This document shows positions 48,911-57,916 of a DNA stretch of 64,000 bases, one piece after another. Both the position numbers and the translations under genes were made by a program. Under the pieces are notes generated by a model. The model was not told the origin of the DNA and did no database searches. It saw nothing but the letters and a program-made list of their open reading frames with translations. Position 1 is the first letter of the stretch; each line of letters opens with the position of its first letter. This DNA is from Ruminococcus sp. (GTDB lineage Bacteria > Bacillota > Clostridia > Oscillospirales > Acutalibacteraceae): the NCBI GenBank assembly GCA_004558485.1, contig SFCS01000001.1, forward strand, positions 50,981 through 114,980. The letters run 5' to 3'.

Positions 48911-49597
48911 ATGCAAAAGGACTTGGCGTCGCTTATGGAGGCGCTCGGCTATACCTTTCAAGATATGTCGCTGCTGGAAAACGCGCTGACCCATTCCTCC
49001 TATGCCAACGAAAGCGACCGTCATCTTGCCAGCAACGAGCGGCTGGAATTTTTGGGAGACTCGGTGCTCGGGTTCATCACCGCCAACGAGCTGTTTCAGA
49101 AGGAAACGGGGCCTGAGGGCGAGCTGACAAAGCTGCGCGCGGCGGTGGTGTGCGAAAAGGCGCTCCATTCCTATTCTCTGCAGCTGCATGTCGGAGATTA
49201 TCTGCGGCTCGGCAAGGGCGAGCTGCACACCGGCGGGAACGAGCGCCCGTCCATTTTGGCGGACGCCTTTGAGGCGATTGTCGCCGCCGTGTATCTCGAC
49301 GGCGGACTGGAACCGGCAAAAAAGCTGGTGCTGCGCTTTGTGGTGCCGGAGGTGAGCAATCAGCGCCGCCGCCATTTCAAGGACTATAAGACCACTCTTC
49401 AGGAGATCATCCAGCAAAACCCCGGCGAGATACTGGAATATGTCCTGACGGGTGAGTCCGGCCCGGATCACAACAAGCAATTTACGGTGCAGGTGTTTCT
49501 CAATTCGAACATCATCGGTACAGGCAGGGGCAGGAGCAAAAAGGACGCCGAGCAGCAGGCAGCGAAGGAAGCGCTGGCGCTGATGGGCTATCGCTGA
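48911..49597 (+). CDS. rnc: Ribonuclease III
   Basis: 228 residues. The catalytic domain has the signature NERLEFLGDSVL and the metal-binding ADAFEAIVAAVYLDGG; a C-terminal double-stranded RNA-binding domain follows (KDYKTTLQEIIQQNPG, GRSKKDAEQQAAKEAL). It cuts rRNA precursors and other duplex RNA. Of two in-frame ATGs, 48911 is preferred because AAGGAGG directly abuts the first at 48905. Confidence 0.95.
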   Translation: MQKDLASLMEALGYTFQDMSLLENALTHSSYANESDRHLASNERLEFLGDSVLGFITANELFQKETGPEGELTKLRAAVVCEKALHSYSLQLHVGDYLRLGKGELHTGGNERPSILADAFEAIVAAVYLDGGLEPAKKLVLRFVVPEVSNQRRRHFKDYKTTLQEIIQQNPGEILEYVLTGESGPDHNKQFTVQVFLNSNIIGTGRGRSKKDAEQQAAKEALALMGYR

Positions 49598-49614
49598 AAG
49601 GGGGATGACGCACT

Positions 49615-52600
49615 GTGATTTTGAAAGCATTGGAGCTGCACGGCTTCAAATCCTTTCCCGATAAGACCGTTCTCAATTTCAGCGACGGCATCACCGCCGT
49701 CGTCGGCCCGAACGGCAGCGGCAAGTCCAACATCAGCGACGCCATCCGTTGGGTGCTCGGCGAGCAGTCCAACAAGGCGCTGCGCGGTGACAAAATGGAG
49801 GATGTCATTTTCAACGGTACCGCGCTGCGCAAGCCGGTGGGCTTTGCCGAGGTGTCGCTCATCATCAGCAACACCGATCGCGCGCTGGATTTTGACGCGG
49901 ACGATGTGAAGGTCACCCGCCGCTGCTATCGGTCGGGGGCGGGCGAATACCTCATCAACAACGCATCGGTGCGCCTCAAGGACATTCAGATGCTGTTTAT
50001 GAACACCGGTCTCGGCAGAGACGGCTATTCCATCATCGGACAGGGCAGGATCGAGGACATCGTTTCCTCCAAGTCGCAGGAGCGGCGGGAGATTTTTGAA
50101 GAGGCGGCGGGCATTGCCAAATACCGCTATCATAAAAACGAGGCGGAGCGCCGTTTGGCGGCTGCCGAGGAGAATTTGGTGCGCCTGCGGGACATTTTGC
50201 AGGAGCTGGAGAGCCGCGTCGGCCCGCTTGCACAGCAGTGCGAAAAGGCAAAGCAGTATCTGACGCTTGCCGGCGAGAAAAAGGAGCTGGAGATCGGTCT
50301 GTGGCTGCGCACCATGAACGCCTCCCGCAGCGTGCTGCGCGAGCTGGACGCAAAGCTGGAGCTTGCCCGCACGCAGTATGAGGATGCGGGCGCGGCGCAG
50401 GAGCAGTTTGAGGAGGAAATCGAACAGATCGCCGCCGCCGCACAGCAGCTCACCGTGCAGATGGACGACATCCGCCGTCAGAGCCAACTGCTCATCGAGC
50501 AGGCGGCACAGGAGGACAGCCGCGCGGCGGTGCTCCGAAACGACATCACGCACAACGAGGAAAACATTGCCCGCATCGAGGGCGAAATTGCCGACTCCGA
50601 AACGGGCGACGCCCATATCGACGGGGACATCGCGGCAAAGCACGACGAGATCGAGGAGAAAAATGCCGCCATCCATGCCGCCGAACAGCAGCAGCTGTCG
50701 CTGTCGGAGCAGATGGAGGAGCTGTCCCGCGCCGGCGAGGCGGCGGCGGGCGAGGTGCAGGCGCTGTCCGAAAAGGCGGCGGCACTCGCGCTGCAGCTTT
50801 CCGACCTGCGGGTGCAGGTCAGCACCGGCGACTCGACGCTTGCCGAGATCACGCTGCGCCTGTCGCAGGTGACGGCCGCCGTGGCGCTCAAGGCCGCGCA
50901 AAGCAGCACGGCGGACGAGCAGCTGCACGCGGTGGAAAAGGAGCTTGCCGCCTGCAACGAGCAGGTGGAGGCGCTGCAAAACACGGTCGGCGGCTATCAG
51001 ATGCGGTATGACGCGCGCATCGGCAAGGTGGACGCGGCAAAGGCGCAGGCGGACAAGCTGACGCTGGATGCGGAGGAAAAATCCCGCCGCGCACGGCTCT
51101 TGGAAGAACTGGAACGCAATCTGGACGGCTTTGCACAAAGCGTTAAGGCGGTCATGAAGGAGGCGGGACGCGGCGCACTGCGCGGCATCCACGGCCCTGT
51201 GTCGCGTCTCATCCACGCACAGGCGGACTATGCGCTGGCGATCGAAACGGCGCTCGGCGCGGCGGCGCAGAACCTTGTCTGCGACCGCGACGAGGACGCC
51301 AAACGCGCCATCCGCTTTTTGAAGGAGACCCACGGCGGGCGCGTCACCTTCCTGCCGCTGTCGAACATCCGCGGCACAAGGCTGCGGGAACAGCCGAGCG
51401 GCGAGGCGGGCTTTGTCGGCATTGCCGCCGATCTTGTGACCTATGAGCCGCAGTATGCCGACATCGCGGAAAGCCTGCTCGGCAGAACGGTGATTGCGGA
51501 GGATATGGACGATGCGACCGCCATCGCCCGCAAGTATGGCTATAAATTCCGCGTGGTCACGCTGGACGGACAGGTCGTCAACGCCGGCGGTTCGCTGACC
51601 GGCGGCTCCAGCATCAAGGGCGCGGGGCTTTTGTCCCGCCGTGCGGAAATCGAAAAGCTGCAGGCGGAGGCAAAAACGCTCACTGCCAAGGCAAAAGAGG
51701 CGACCGACACCTATGAGCAGCTAAAGCGCGACATCGCGGCGGTGGAGGCGGCGCTGACCGGCGCGAAGGGTGAGCTTGTCACCGCCGGTGAGGATCGCAT
51801 CCGCTGCGAGGGAGAGGTGCGCCGCCTGCGGGAGCAGACGGCGGCAAACCGCGCCGCGCTCGAGGAGCACACGGCGGAGATCGCCGCCCTGCAGGAACGC
51901 GCTGCCGCGGCAAAGGTACAGGCGGCGGACGCGACCGCAAAGATCGAAAAGGTCACTGCCGAAAAAGAGGCGGTGGAGGCGGAGATCGAGAACCGTTCGG
52001 GCGGGCGGCGCGCGCTTGCCGAACAGCGCGAGGCGCTGTCGGCGGCGATTGCACAGGCGCGTTTGGATGCGCTTGCCGCCGCCAAGGAGATTGAGGGCAT
52101 CCGCCAGGCGATCGAGGCACTGGAGGCGCGCCGCGCCGACGCGGGCGGTCACCGTGCGGCGCTCGGCGAGCAGATCAACGCGCTCAAAGATATGAACGCC
52201 GCCATCGCGGCACAGGTGGAGGAGACGGAAAAGGCCGCCGCCGCGCTGCGTGAAAAGGCGCAGGGGGCGACAAAGGACATCGAGGCACTCATTGCCAAGC
52301 GCCAGGAGGGCGAGGCGGAACAGACCGCGCTGCGCCGCAGATCGCGCGAAAAGAACGAGGAGCGGGAGCATCTCGGCCAGGAGGTCGCGCGACTGGAGGA
52401 AAAGCAGGTCTCTGTCCAGAAACAGACCGACGATCTCACCCGCCGCTTGTACGAGGAATATGAGCTGACCCGCATGGAGGCGGAGGCAGTGGCAAAGCCC
52501 ATCGAGGATGTGGGAGCTGCGAACCGCCGTGTGACGGAGTTGAAAAACAAGATCCGCGCGCTCGGCAATGTGAATGTCGGTGCCATCGAGGAATACGCCG

Positions 52601-53199
52601 AGGTCAATGAACGCTATCAGTTCATGAAGACCAATGTGGAGGATGTCGAGACCTCCCGCAATGAGCTTTTGCGGCAGATCGAGGATCTGACCGTACATAT
52701 GCGGGAGATCTTCCTCGAACGCTTTAAGCAGATTAACTATTATTACGGCATCGTGTTTTCCGAAATTTTCGGCGGCGGCAAGGGCGAGCTGAAGCTGTCT
52801 GATCCCGACGACATTTTGGGCTCGGGCATCGAAATGTATATCCAGCCGCCCGGAAAGGTCATCCTGAACCTTGCGGCGCTGTCCGGCGGCGAAAAGGCGC
52901 TGGCGGCGATCGCGCTGCTGTTTGCCATTTTGAAGGTCACGCCCTCGCCCTTCTGCGTGCTCGACGAGATCGAGGCGGCGCTTGACGATGTGAATGTCGA
53001 TCGGTATGCGGCGTATCTGCGCCGCATGTGCGACAAGACGCAGTTCATCGCCATCACCCACCGCCGCGGCACGATGGAGGAGGCAGACACGCTGTACGGC
53101 GTGACGATGCAGGAGCGCGGCGTTTCCAAGCTCCTTGAGCTGCGCGCCAGCGAGGTCGAAGAAAAACTCGGGCTGAAATTGCAGCAGCAAAACGGATAA
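49615..53199 (+). CDS. smc: Chromosome segregation protein SMC
   Basis: 1194 residues, normal length. The N-terminal ATPase half has Walker A GPNGSGKSN; two long coiled coils flank a hinge near 510-650 (GIHGPVSRLI to GGSLTGGSSIKG); the C-terminal half has signature LSGGEKALAAIA and Walker B CVLDEIEAALDD. It forms the condensin-like complex with ScpA and ScpB. The GTG start follows AAAGGGGGATGACGCACT. Part of the rnc-smc-ftsY group. Confidence 0.97.
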   Translation: MILKALELHGFKSFPDKTVLNFSDGITAVVGPNGSGKSNISDAIRWVLGEQSNKALRGDKMEDVIFNGTALRKPVGFAEVSLIISNTDRALDFDADDVKVTRRCYRSGAGEYLINNASVRLKDIQMLFMNTGLGRDGYSIIGQGRIEDIVSSKSQERREIFEEAAGIAKYRYHKNEAERRLAAAEENLVRLRDILQELESRVGPLAQQCEKAKQYLTLAGEKKELEIGLWLRTMNASRSVLRELDAKLELARTQYEDAGAAQEQFEEEIEQIAAAAQQLTVQMDDIRRQSQLLIEQAAQEDSRAAVLRNDITHNEENIARIEGEIADSETGDAHIDGDIAAKHDEIEEKNAAIHAAEQQQLSLSEQMEELSRAGEAAAGEVQALSEKAAALALQLSDLRVQVSTGDSTLAEITLRLSQVTAAVALKAAQSSTADEQLHAVEKELAACNEQVEALQNTVGGYQMRYDARIGKVDAAKAQADKLTLDAEEKSRRARLLEELERNLDGFAQSVKAVMKEAGRGALRGIHGPVSRLIHAQADYALAIETALGAAAQNLVCDRDEDAKRAIRFLKETHGGRVTFLPLSNIRGTRLREQPSGEAGFVGIAADLVTYEPQYADIAESLLGRTVIAEDMDDATAIARKYGYKFRVVTLDGQVVNAGGSLTGGSSIKGAGLLSRRAEIEKLQAEAKTLTAKAKEATDTYEQLKRDIAAVEAALTGAKGELVTAGEDRIRCEGEVRRLREQTAANRAALEEHTAEIAALQERAAAAKVQAADATAKIEKVTAEKEAVEAEIENRSGGRRALAEQREALSAAIAQARLDALAAAKEIEGIRQAIEALEARRADAGGHRAALGEQINALKDMNAAIAAQVEETEKAAAALREKAQGATKDIEALIAKRQEGEAEQTALRRRSREKNEEREHLGQEVARLEEKQVSVQKQTDDLTRRLYEEYELTRMEAEAVAKPIEDVGAANRRVTELKNKIRALGNVNVGAIEEYAEVNERYQFMKTNVEDVETSRNELLRQIEDLTVHMREIFLERFKQINYYYGIVFSEIFGGGKGELKLSDPDDILGSGIEMYIQPPGKVILNLAALSGGEKALAAIALLFAILKVTPSPFCVLDEIEAALDDVNVDRYAAYLRRMCDKTQFIAITHRRGTMEEADTLYGVTMQERGVSKLLELRASEVEEKLGLKLQQQNG

Positions 53200-53210
53200 G
53201 AGGTAATGTT

Positions 53211-54119
53211 ATGGGATTTTTTGAAAAGATCGCGGGCGGACTGAAAAAGACGCGCGACGCCGTTGCCGGCTCGATCGGCGACATGCTGCGCGGCTTCACG
53301 AAGATTGACCGCGAGCTGATGGATGAACTGGAAGAAATTCTCATCATGAGCGATGTCGGCACGACCACCGCCGCACTGCTGCGCGAAAAGCTGGAGCAGG
53401 CGGTGAAGGAACGCAAGGTGACCGACCCGAACGAGGTGCGGGCGCTGCTGCAGGAGCTGGTCGCCGACATGCTGCGCGGCGGGCAGGAGCTGCATCTTTC
53501 CACCCGTCCGTCGGTCATTCTCATGATCGGCGTCAACGGCGTGGGCAAGACCACGACTGTCGGCAAGCTCGCCTATAATCTCAAAAACGACGGCAAAAAG
53601 GTGCTGCTTGCCGCAGCGGATACCTTCCGCGATGCAGCGATCGAGCAGCTCGATGTCTGGGCAAAGCGCGCCGAAGTCGACATCGTGCGGCACATGCAGG
53701 GCGCCGATCCGGGCGCTGTCGTGTTTGACGCCGTCGCGGCGGCAAAGGCGCGCGGATGCGATGTGGTGCTGTGCGACACCGCGGGCAGACTGCACAACAA
53801 GAAAAACCTCATGGAGGAGCTGCACAAGATCAGCCGCATCATCGACCGCGAGCTGCCGGATGCGGACAAAGAGGTGCTGCTTGTTCTCGACGCGACCACG
53901 GGGCAGAACGCCGTGAGCCAGGCGCGGGAATTTAAGGAGGTCGCCGGTATCACCGGCATCGTGCTCACAAAGCTGGACGGCACGGCGCGCGGCGGCGTGG
54001 TTTTGGCACTGCGCGGCGATCTGCAGGTGCCGGTGAAATTTGTCGGCGTCGGCGAGGGTATCGACGATCTGCAGCCGTTTGATCCGGATGCGTTCGCCGC
54101 CGGTATGTTTGGAGAATGA
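53211..54119 (+). CDS. ftsY: Signal recognition particle receptor FtsY
   Basis: 302 residues, only the N and G domains and no long acidic A domain, as is usual in Clostridia. GTPase motifs are GVNGVGKTTTVGKLA, DTFRDAAIEQL, DTAGRLHNK and TKLDGTARGG. It receives ribosome-SRP complexes at the membrane. AGAGGTAATGTT precedes the ATG. It follows smc in the standard order. Confidence 0.96.
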   Translation: MGFFEKIAGGLKKTRDAVAGSIGDMLRGFTKIDRELMDELEEILIMSDVGTTTAALLREKLEQAVKERKVTDPNEVRALLQELVADMLRGGQELHLSTRPSVILMIGVNGVGKTTTVGKLAYNLKNDGKKVLLAAADTFRDAAIEQLDVWAKRAEVDIVRHMQGADPGAVVFDAVAAAKARGCDVVLCDTAGRLHNKKNLMEELHKISRIIDRELPDADKEVLLVLDATTGQNAVSQAREFKEVAGITGIVLTKLDGTARGGVVLALRGDLQVPVKFVGVGEGIDDLQPFDPDAFAAGMFGE

Positions 54120-54121
54120 GT

Positions 54122-54733
54122 ATGCAGTGTATCGTGGCAACGCATAATGTGCATAAACTAGAGGAAATTCGGCGGATTCTGCAGCCGCTCGGCATGGAGG
54201 TCGTGACCGACCGTATGCTCGGCATTGCGCTGCCCGAGGCGGAGGAAACGGGCACGACCTTTGCGGAAAACGCGCTCATCAAGGCGGCGGATGCCTGCCG
54301 TTTCACGGGGCTTTGCGCCGTTGCCGACGACTCGGGACTGGCGGTGGATGCGCTCGACGGTGCACCGGGGGTGTATTCCGCGCGCTATGCGGGCGAAAAC
54401 GCCACCGACGCCGACCGCATGCAAAAGCTGCTCAAGGCCCTTGAGGGCGTTCCCGCCGAAAAACGCACGGCGCGCTTTGTCTGTGCGGTGTGCCTTGTGT
54501 TCCCGAACGGCGACATGGTGACGGCGTCGGGGACCTGCGAGGGGAAAATCGCCTTCGCCCCGCGCGGCACGGATGGGTTCGGCTATGACCCCGTGTTTTT
54601 GCCGGATGCGCATGCGGGCAAGACCTTTGCCGAGCTTTCCGCCGCCGAAAAGGACGCTATCAGCCACCGCGGCGAGGCGCTGCGGGCTTTTGTGCCGCAG
54701 CTTACGGCATATATGAAGACCTACCACCAGTAA
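54122..54733 (+). CDS. rdgB: XTP/dITP diphosphatase (RdgB/HAM1)
   Basis: 203 residues. Family segments are CIVATHNVHKLEEIRRIL, AVADDSGLAVDALDGAPGVYSARYAG, and GYDPVFLP. It removes deaminated purine nucleotides (dITP, XTP) from the pool. ATG 54122 is preferred because GGAGA ends 6 bases upstream; ATG 54116, which overlaps the ftsY stop, has almost no spacing. Confidence 0.94.
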   Translation: MQCIVATHNVHKLEEIRRILQPLGMEVVTDRMLGIALPEAEETGTTFAENALIKAADACRFTGLCAVADDSGLAVDALDGAPGVYSARYAGENATDADRMQKLLKALEGVPAEKRTARFVCAVCLVFPNGDMVTASGTCEGKIAFAPRGTDGFGYDPVFLPDAHAGKTFAELSAAEKDAISHRGEALRAFVPQLTAYMKTYHQ

Positions 54734-54753
54734 GGAGAAACGGAGAAACAAAA

Positions 54754-55050
54754 ATGACTTTGACCGGAAAACAGCGCGCCTTTTTGCGCGCGATGGCAAA
54801 CGGCTTGCAGCCGATCGTGCATGTCGGAAAGGGCGGCGTGATCGCAACACTCGAAAAGCAGGCGGATGACGCGCTGGCGGCGCGGGAGCTGATCAAAGGC
54901 AAGGTGCTGGAGTCCGCACCGCAGACCGCCCGCGAGGCAGCCGAGGCGCTTGCCGCCGCGGTGGACGCCACGGTGGTGCATGTGATGGGACGCACCTTTG
55001 TGCTCTACCGTCCCGCCAAGGAGCCGCAGCTGCGGCTGCCGCGGGCATGA
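54754..55050 (+). CDS. yhbY: YhbY/CRS1-YhbY family RNA-binding protein
   Basis: 98 residues with the CRM fold (LTGKQRAFLRAMANGLQPIVHVGKGG and GRTFVLYRPA). Relatives bind pre-50S ribosomes. GGAGAAACGGAGAAACAAAA precedes the ATG. Placement before nadD is typical of Firmicutes. It overlaps nadD by ATGA. Confidence 0.9.
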   Translation: MTLTGKQRAFLRAMANGLQPIVHVGKGGVIATLEKQADDALAARELIKGKVLESAPQTAREAAEALAAAVDATVVHVMGRTFVLYRPAKEPQLRLPRA

Positions 55051-56234
55051 GGGTCGCACTGTTCGGCGGCACCTTCGATCCGATCCACACAGCGCACATC
55101 CGCTCGGCACAGCTTGTCGCGGATGCGCTAAGGCTCGATCGGGTGCTGCTCATGCCGACCTTTGTCCCGCCGCATAAATTGAAGGTGTCGATGGCGCCCG
55201 CCGCGGATCGGCTCGCCATGTGCCGCCTGGCGGCAAAAGAGGACGCCCGTCTTTTCGTTTCGGACATGGAGATCCGGCGCGGCGGCGCGAGCTTTACGGC
55301 GGACACGCTGCACACGCTGCGCGGTGAGCACCCGCAGGATGAGTGGTTTTTGCTGGTGGGCGCGGATATGTTTCTGACGCTCGGCACATGGTACCATTTT
55401 GAGGAAATCCTCGCAATGGCGACGGTGTGCACCGTGCCGCGCGACGGCATCGGCGCAGAGGAGCTGCGGGCATATGCCGCGACGCTGCCGCGGGAGGGCA
55501 GGTTTTATATCGCAAGGACGCCGGTGGGGGACATCTCCTCCACCGCCATCCGCGCGGCGATCGCGGCGGGGGATGCGACGGCAGACATGCTGCCGCCGTC
55601 CGTTGCGGCATATATCTCTGAAAAAGGCTTATATCGGGGGCGGGAAACAATGGATCTCAAAAGCATGGAACCGCAGTTTATCGAGATCATCCGGCGGCGG
55701 GAGAGCGATCACCGCTTCTTGCATTCGCTGGAGGTGGCAAAGTCCGCCGAGCATCTTGCGCGCCGCTATGGCGGCGATCCCGACAAGGCGCGTGTGGCGG
55801 GACTGCTGCACGATGTGATGAAGGATATTTCTCCGTCGGAACAGTTGCAAATTTTCAAAGACTTTGGTATACTGCTAGATGATGTCGAAAAGGACGCGCA
55901 AAAGCTCTGGCACGCGCGCGCCGGCGCGGCATTTATCGAGCATATCCTGCATATCGACGACCGCGATCTTCTGAACGCCGTGCGGTATCACACCACGGGG
56001 CGGGCGGGGATGTCCCTGCTCGAAAAGATCGTTTTCGTCGCGGACTTCATTTCTGCCGACCGCAGCTATCCCGATGTGGATAAAATGCGGGCGCTGGCGG
56101 AGGTTTCCCTGGAGGACGCGATGCGGTATGCGTTGCGCTATACCATTGACGACCTGCAAAAGAAGGGCGCGCGGGTGCATCCCGACACGCTGGCGGCGTT
56201 GCAGGAACTGACAGAGGGAGGACAACATGGCTGA
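55047..56234 (+). CDS. nadD: NadD-YqeK fusion: nicotinate-nucleotide adenylyltransferase plus HD phosphohydrolase
   Basis: 395 residues. Residues 1-200 are NadD (LFGGTFDPIHTAHIRSAQ, the nucleotidyltransferase HIGH-type motif as HTAH, and SSTAIRAAI). Residues ~202-395 are YqeK (HSLEVAKSAEHLARRYG, VAGLLHDVMKD, VRYHTTGRAGM, VFVADFISADRS), a family that hydrolyses diadenosine tetraphosphate. In Bacillus these are two adjacent genes; here no stop or frameshift separates them. An ATG at 55650 after GGGGGCGGG could allow separate YqeK synthesis. NadD makes deamido-NAD for NAD synthesis. Confidence 0.92.
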   Translation: MRVALFGGTFDPIHTAHIRSAQLVADALRLDRVLLMPTFVPPHKLKVSMAPAADRLAMCRLAAKEDARLFVSDMEIRRGGASFTADTLHTLRGEHPQDEWFLLVGADMFLTLGTWYHFEEILAMATVCTVPRDGIGAEELRAYAATLPREGRFYIARTPVGDISSTAIRAAIAAGDATADMLPPSVAAYISEKGLYRGRETMDLKSMEPQFIEIIRRRESDHRFLHSLEVAKSAEHLARRYGGDPDKARVAGLLHDVMKDISPSEQLQIFKDFGILLDDVEKDAQKLWHARAGAAFIEHILHIDDRDLLNAVRYHTTGRAGMSLLEKIVFVADFISADRSYPDVDKMRALAEVSLEDAMRYALRYTIDDLQKKGARVHPDTLAALQELTEGGQHG

Positions 56235-57549
56235 CAGAGAAAAAAGGCGGGAAAAACAGGTGAGCCTTGCTTCCACCGCCGGTGTTTCCAAGAAAGCGAA
56301 GAAAAAGAAGAAAAAGGCAACCGCGGGCACGGTCATCGTGCGGGTGTTGGTCGCCATTTTGGTTTTGCTGTCGCTGGCGTTCATCGGCGTGATGATCTTC
56401 GGCGTTGTCTCCAGTCTTTCGTCCGGCGGCAACAAGCACGATGTGACGCTTAACACCTATGATACCACGCCGGTGGCGCAGGAGCGCAAGGTGTCGTATT
56501 TCTTAGTGGGTGTGACCGGCGAGAACGAGACGAGCGCTATGGATATGCTGACGCTCGTCTGCTATGATAAGAAAGCGAAAACGGTGCAGCTTTTGCAGGT
56601 GCCGACCGATACCTATATCGGCACGGGCGGCGCGTGGACGGTCTCCCGCATCGGCAATGTCTGGAACAATCCGACGCCGCTCGTGTGGTGCGAGACCTGC
56701 CGCAAGCAGGTGTTTGAGCCGGAGCGCAAGGACGGCAAGCACACGGTGTGCGGCACGACGCTCACCGAAAAGACCGGCTCGTCGGTCGAAAGCCTTTTGT
56801 CCGTCTTTAACGATCAGTACAGCATGCCGGTCGATAACTATTTCATCCTGAGCCGCGAGACGCTTGTGAACATGGTGAACTATGCGGGCGGCATCGACAT
56901 CGAACTCGAAAAGGCGATGAAAATCGGCGATGTGAGCTATGCCGCAGGTCCGGTGCTGCTCGACGGCGACGCAGTGCTGTATTATGCCCATCAGTATGAC
57001 TATAACGGCACGCCCGGAAAGGATCTCGAGCGCCTGACGCGGCAGCGCAAGGTGTGGGCGGCGCTCATTGCCCGCCTGTCCGCCATGGACGAGGATGTGC
57101 TGTATGACAAGGTCATTTCCACCGTGATGTCCGGCGCTGCGCCGATTCGCACCAACAATGATGCCGCCTCGGTGGCGAAGATGCTGGCGGGGATCCATTC
57201 CGGCGGCACCGACAATGTTACCTTTGCCAGAGCGCTGACGGAGCTGATCGGCAGCCTCAAAAAGCTGGATCTTGAAAACTCTGCCGTGTATCTGCTGCCG
57301 GGAACGGTGGCAAAGCAGGGCAGCGCCACCTACTACGGCGTTTCCCGCGCGGATGCGCTGGCGCTGCTGCAAAGCAAATTCAACCCCTACGGACTCGAAA
57401 TGAAGGAAGAGCATTTGCAGATTTCCGAAATTTCCTCCGCCAAGGGGGAGACGGACACGAAGGAACAAAAGCTGTCCGCTCTGACCGTTGAACAGAAAAA
57501 TACCGTGACCACGGCGGCACCGACGACTGCCGCCACGACAGGAGCATAA
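56227..57549 (+). CDS. LytR-CpsA-Psr (LCP) family protein with CCHC insertion
   Basis: 440 residues. A Lys-rich cytoplasmic N-terminus (KKAKKKKKK) and one membrane helix (about 35-60) precede an LCP domain (MDMLTLVCYDKKAKTVQLLQ, VDNYFILSRETLVNMVNYAGGI and the Arg-rich ERLTRQRKVW). LCP enzymes attach glycopolymers to peptidoglycan. Odd: residues 155-175 hold C-x2-C-x13-H-x2-C, a zinc-finger-like insertion in the extracellular domain. The C-terminus is a Thr-rich tail. It overlaps nadD-yqeK by 8 bases. Confidence 0.87.
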   Translation: MADREKRREKQVSLASTAGVSKKAKKKKKKATAGTVIVRVLVAILVLLSLAFIGVMIFGVVSSLSSGGNKHDVTLNTYDTTPVAQERKVSYFLVGVTGENETSAMDMLTLVCYDKKAKTVQLLQVPTDTYIGTGGAWTVSRIGNVWNNPTPLVWCETCRKQVFEPERKDGKHTVCGTTLTEKTGSSVESLLSVFNDQYSMPVDNYFILSRETLVNMVNYAGGIDIELEKAMKIGDVSYAAGPVLLDGDAVLYYAHQYDYNGTPGKDLERLTRQRKVWAALIARLSAMDEDVLYDKVISTVMSGAAPIRTNNDAASVAKMLAGIHSGGTDNVTFARALTELIGSLKKLDLENSAVYLLPGTVAKQGSATYYGVSRADALALLQSKFNPYGLEMKEEHLQISEISSAKGETDTKEQKLSALTVEQKNTVTTAAPTTAATTGA

Positions 57550-57553
57550 GCGA

Positions 57554-57916
57554 ATGACAGAAAAACTGCTCGAGTGCGCGGTGCACTCTCTCGATAAGCA
57601 TTTGGCACGCGACATCACGGCGATCGATGTCGAGCCGATCTCTCCCATCGCCGACCGCTTTGTCTTTGCCACCGGCGGCAGCACGACGCAGGTGAAGGCA
57701 CTGTGCGATTATGTGGAGGAGGACATGGCAAAGGCGGGGTTTTCCCCGCTGCGCATCGAGGGCTATGCCGCCGCCAACTGGATCTTAATGGACTACGGCG
57801 CACTGGTCATCCACATCTTCACGAAGGATGCGCGCCTTTTCTATGACCTTGAACATTTGTGGCAGGACGGCAAAGCCGTCGACATCACCGACTATATGGA
57901 AACCGAGGGGAATTGA
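57554..57916 (+). CDS. rsfS: Ribosomal silencing factor RsfS (Iojap)
   Basis: 120 residues, normal length (DITAIDVEPISPIADRFV, GYAAANWILMDYGALVIHIF). It binds L14 and blocks subunit joining under starvation. It lies directly before leuS with the stop and start touching; the nadD-yqeK-LCP-rsfS-leuS order is common in Clostridia. Confidence 0.94.
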   Translation: MTEKLLECAVHSLDKHLARDITAIDVEPISPIADRFVFATGGSTTQVKALCDYVEEDMAKAGFSPLRIEGYAAANWILMDYGALVIHIFTKDARLFYDLEHLWQDGKAVDITDYMETEGN

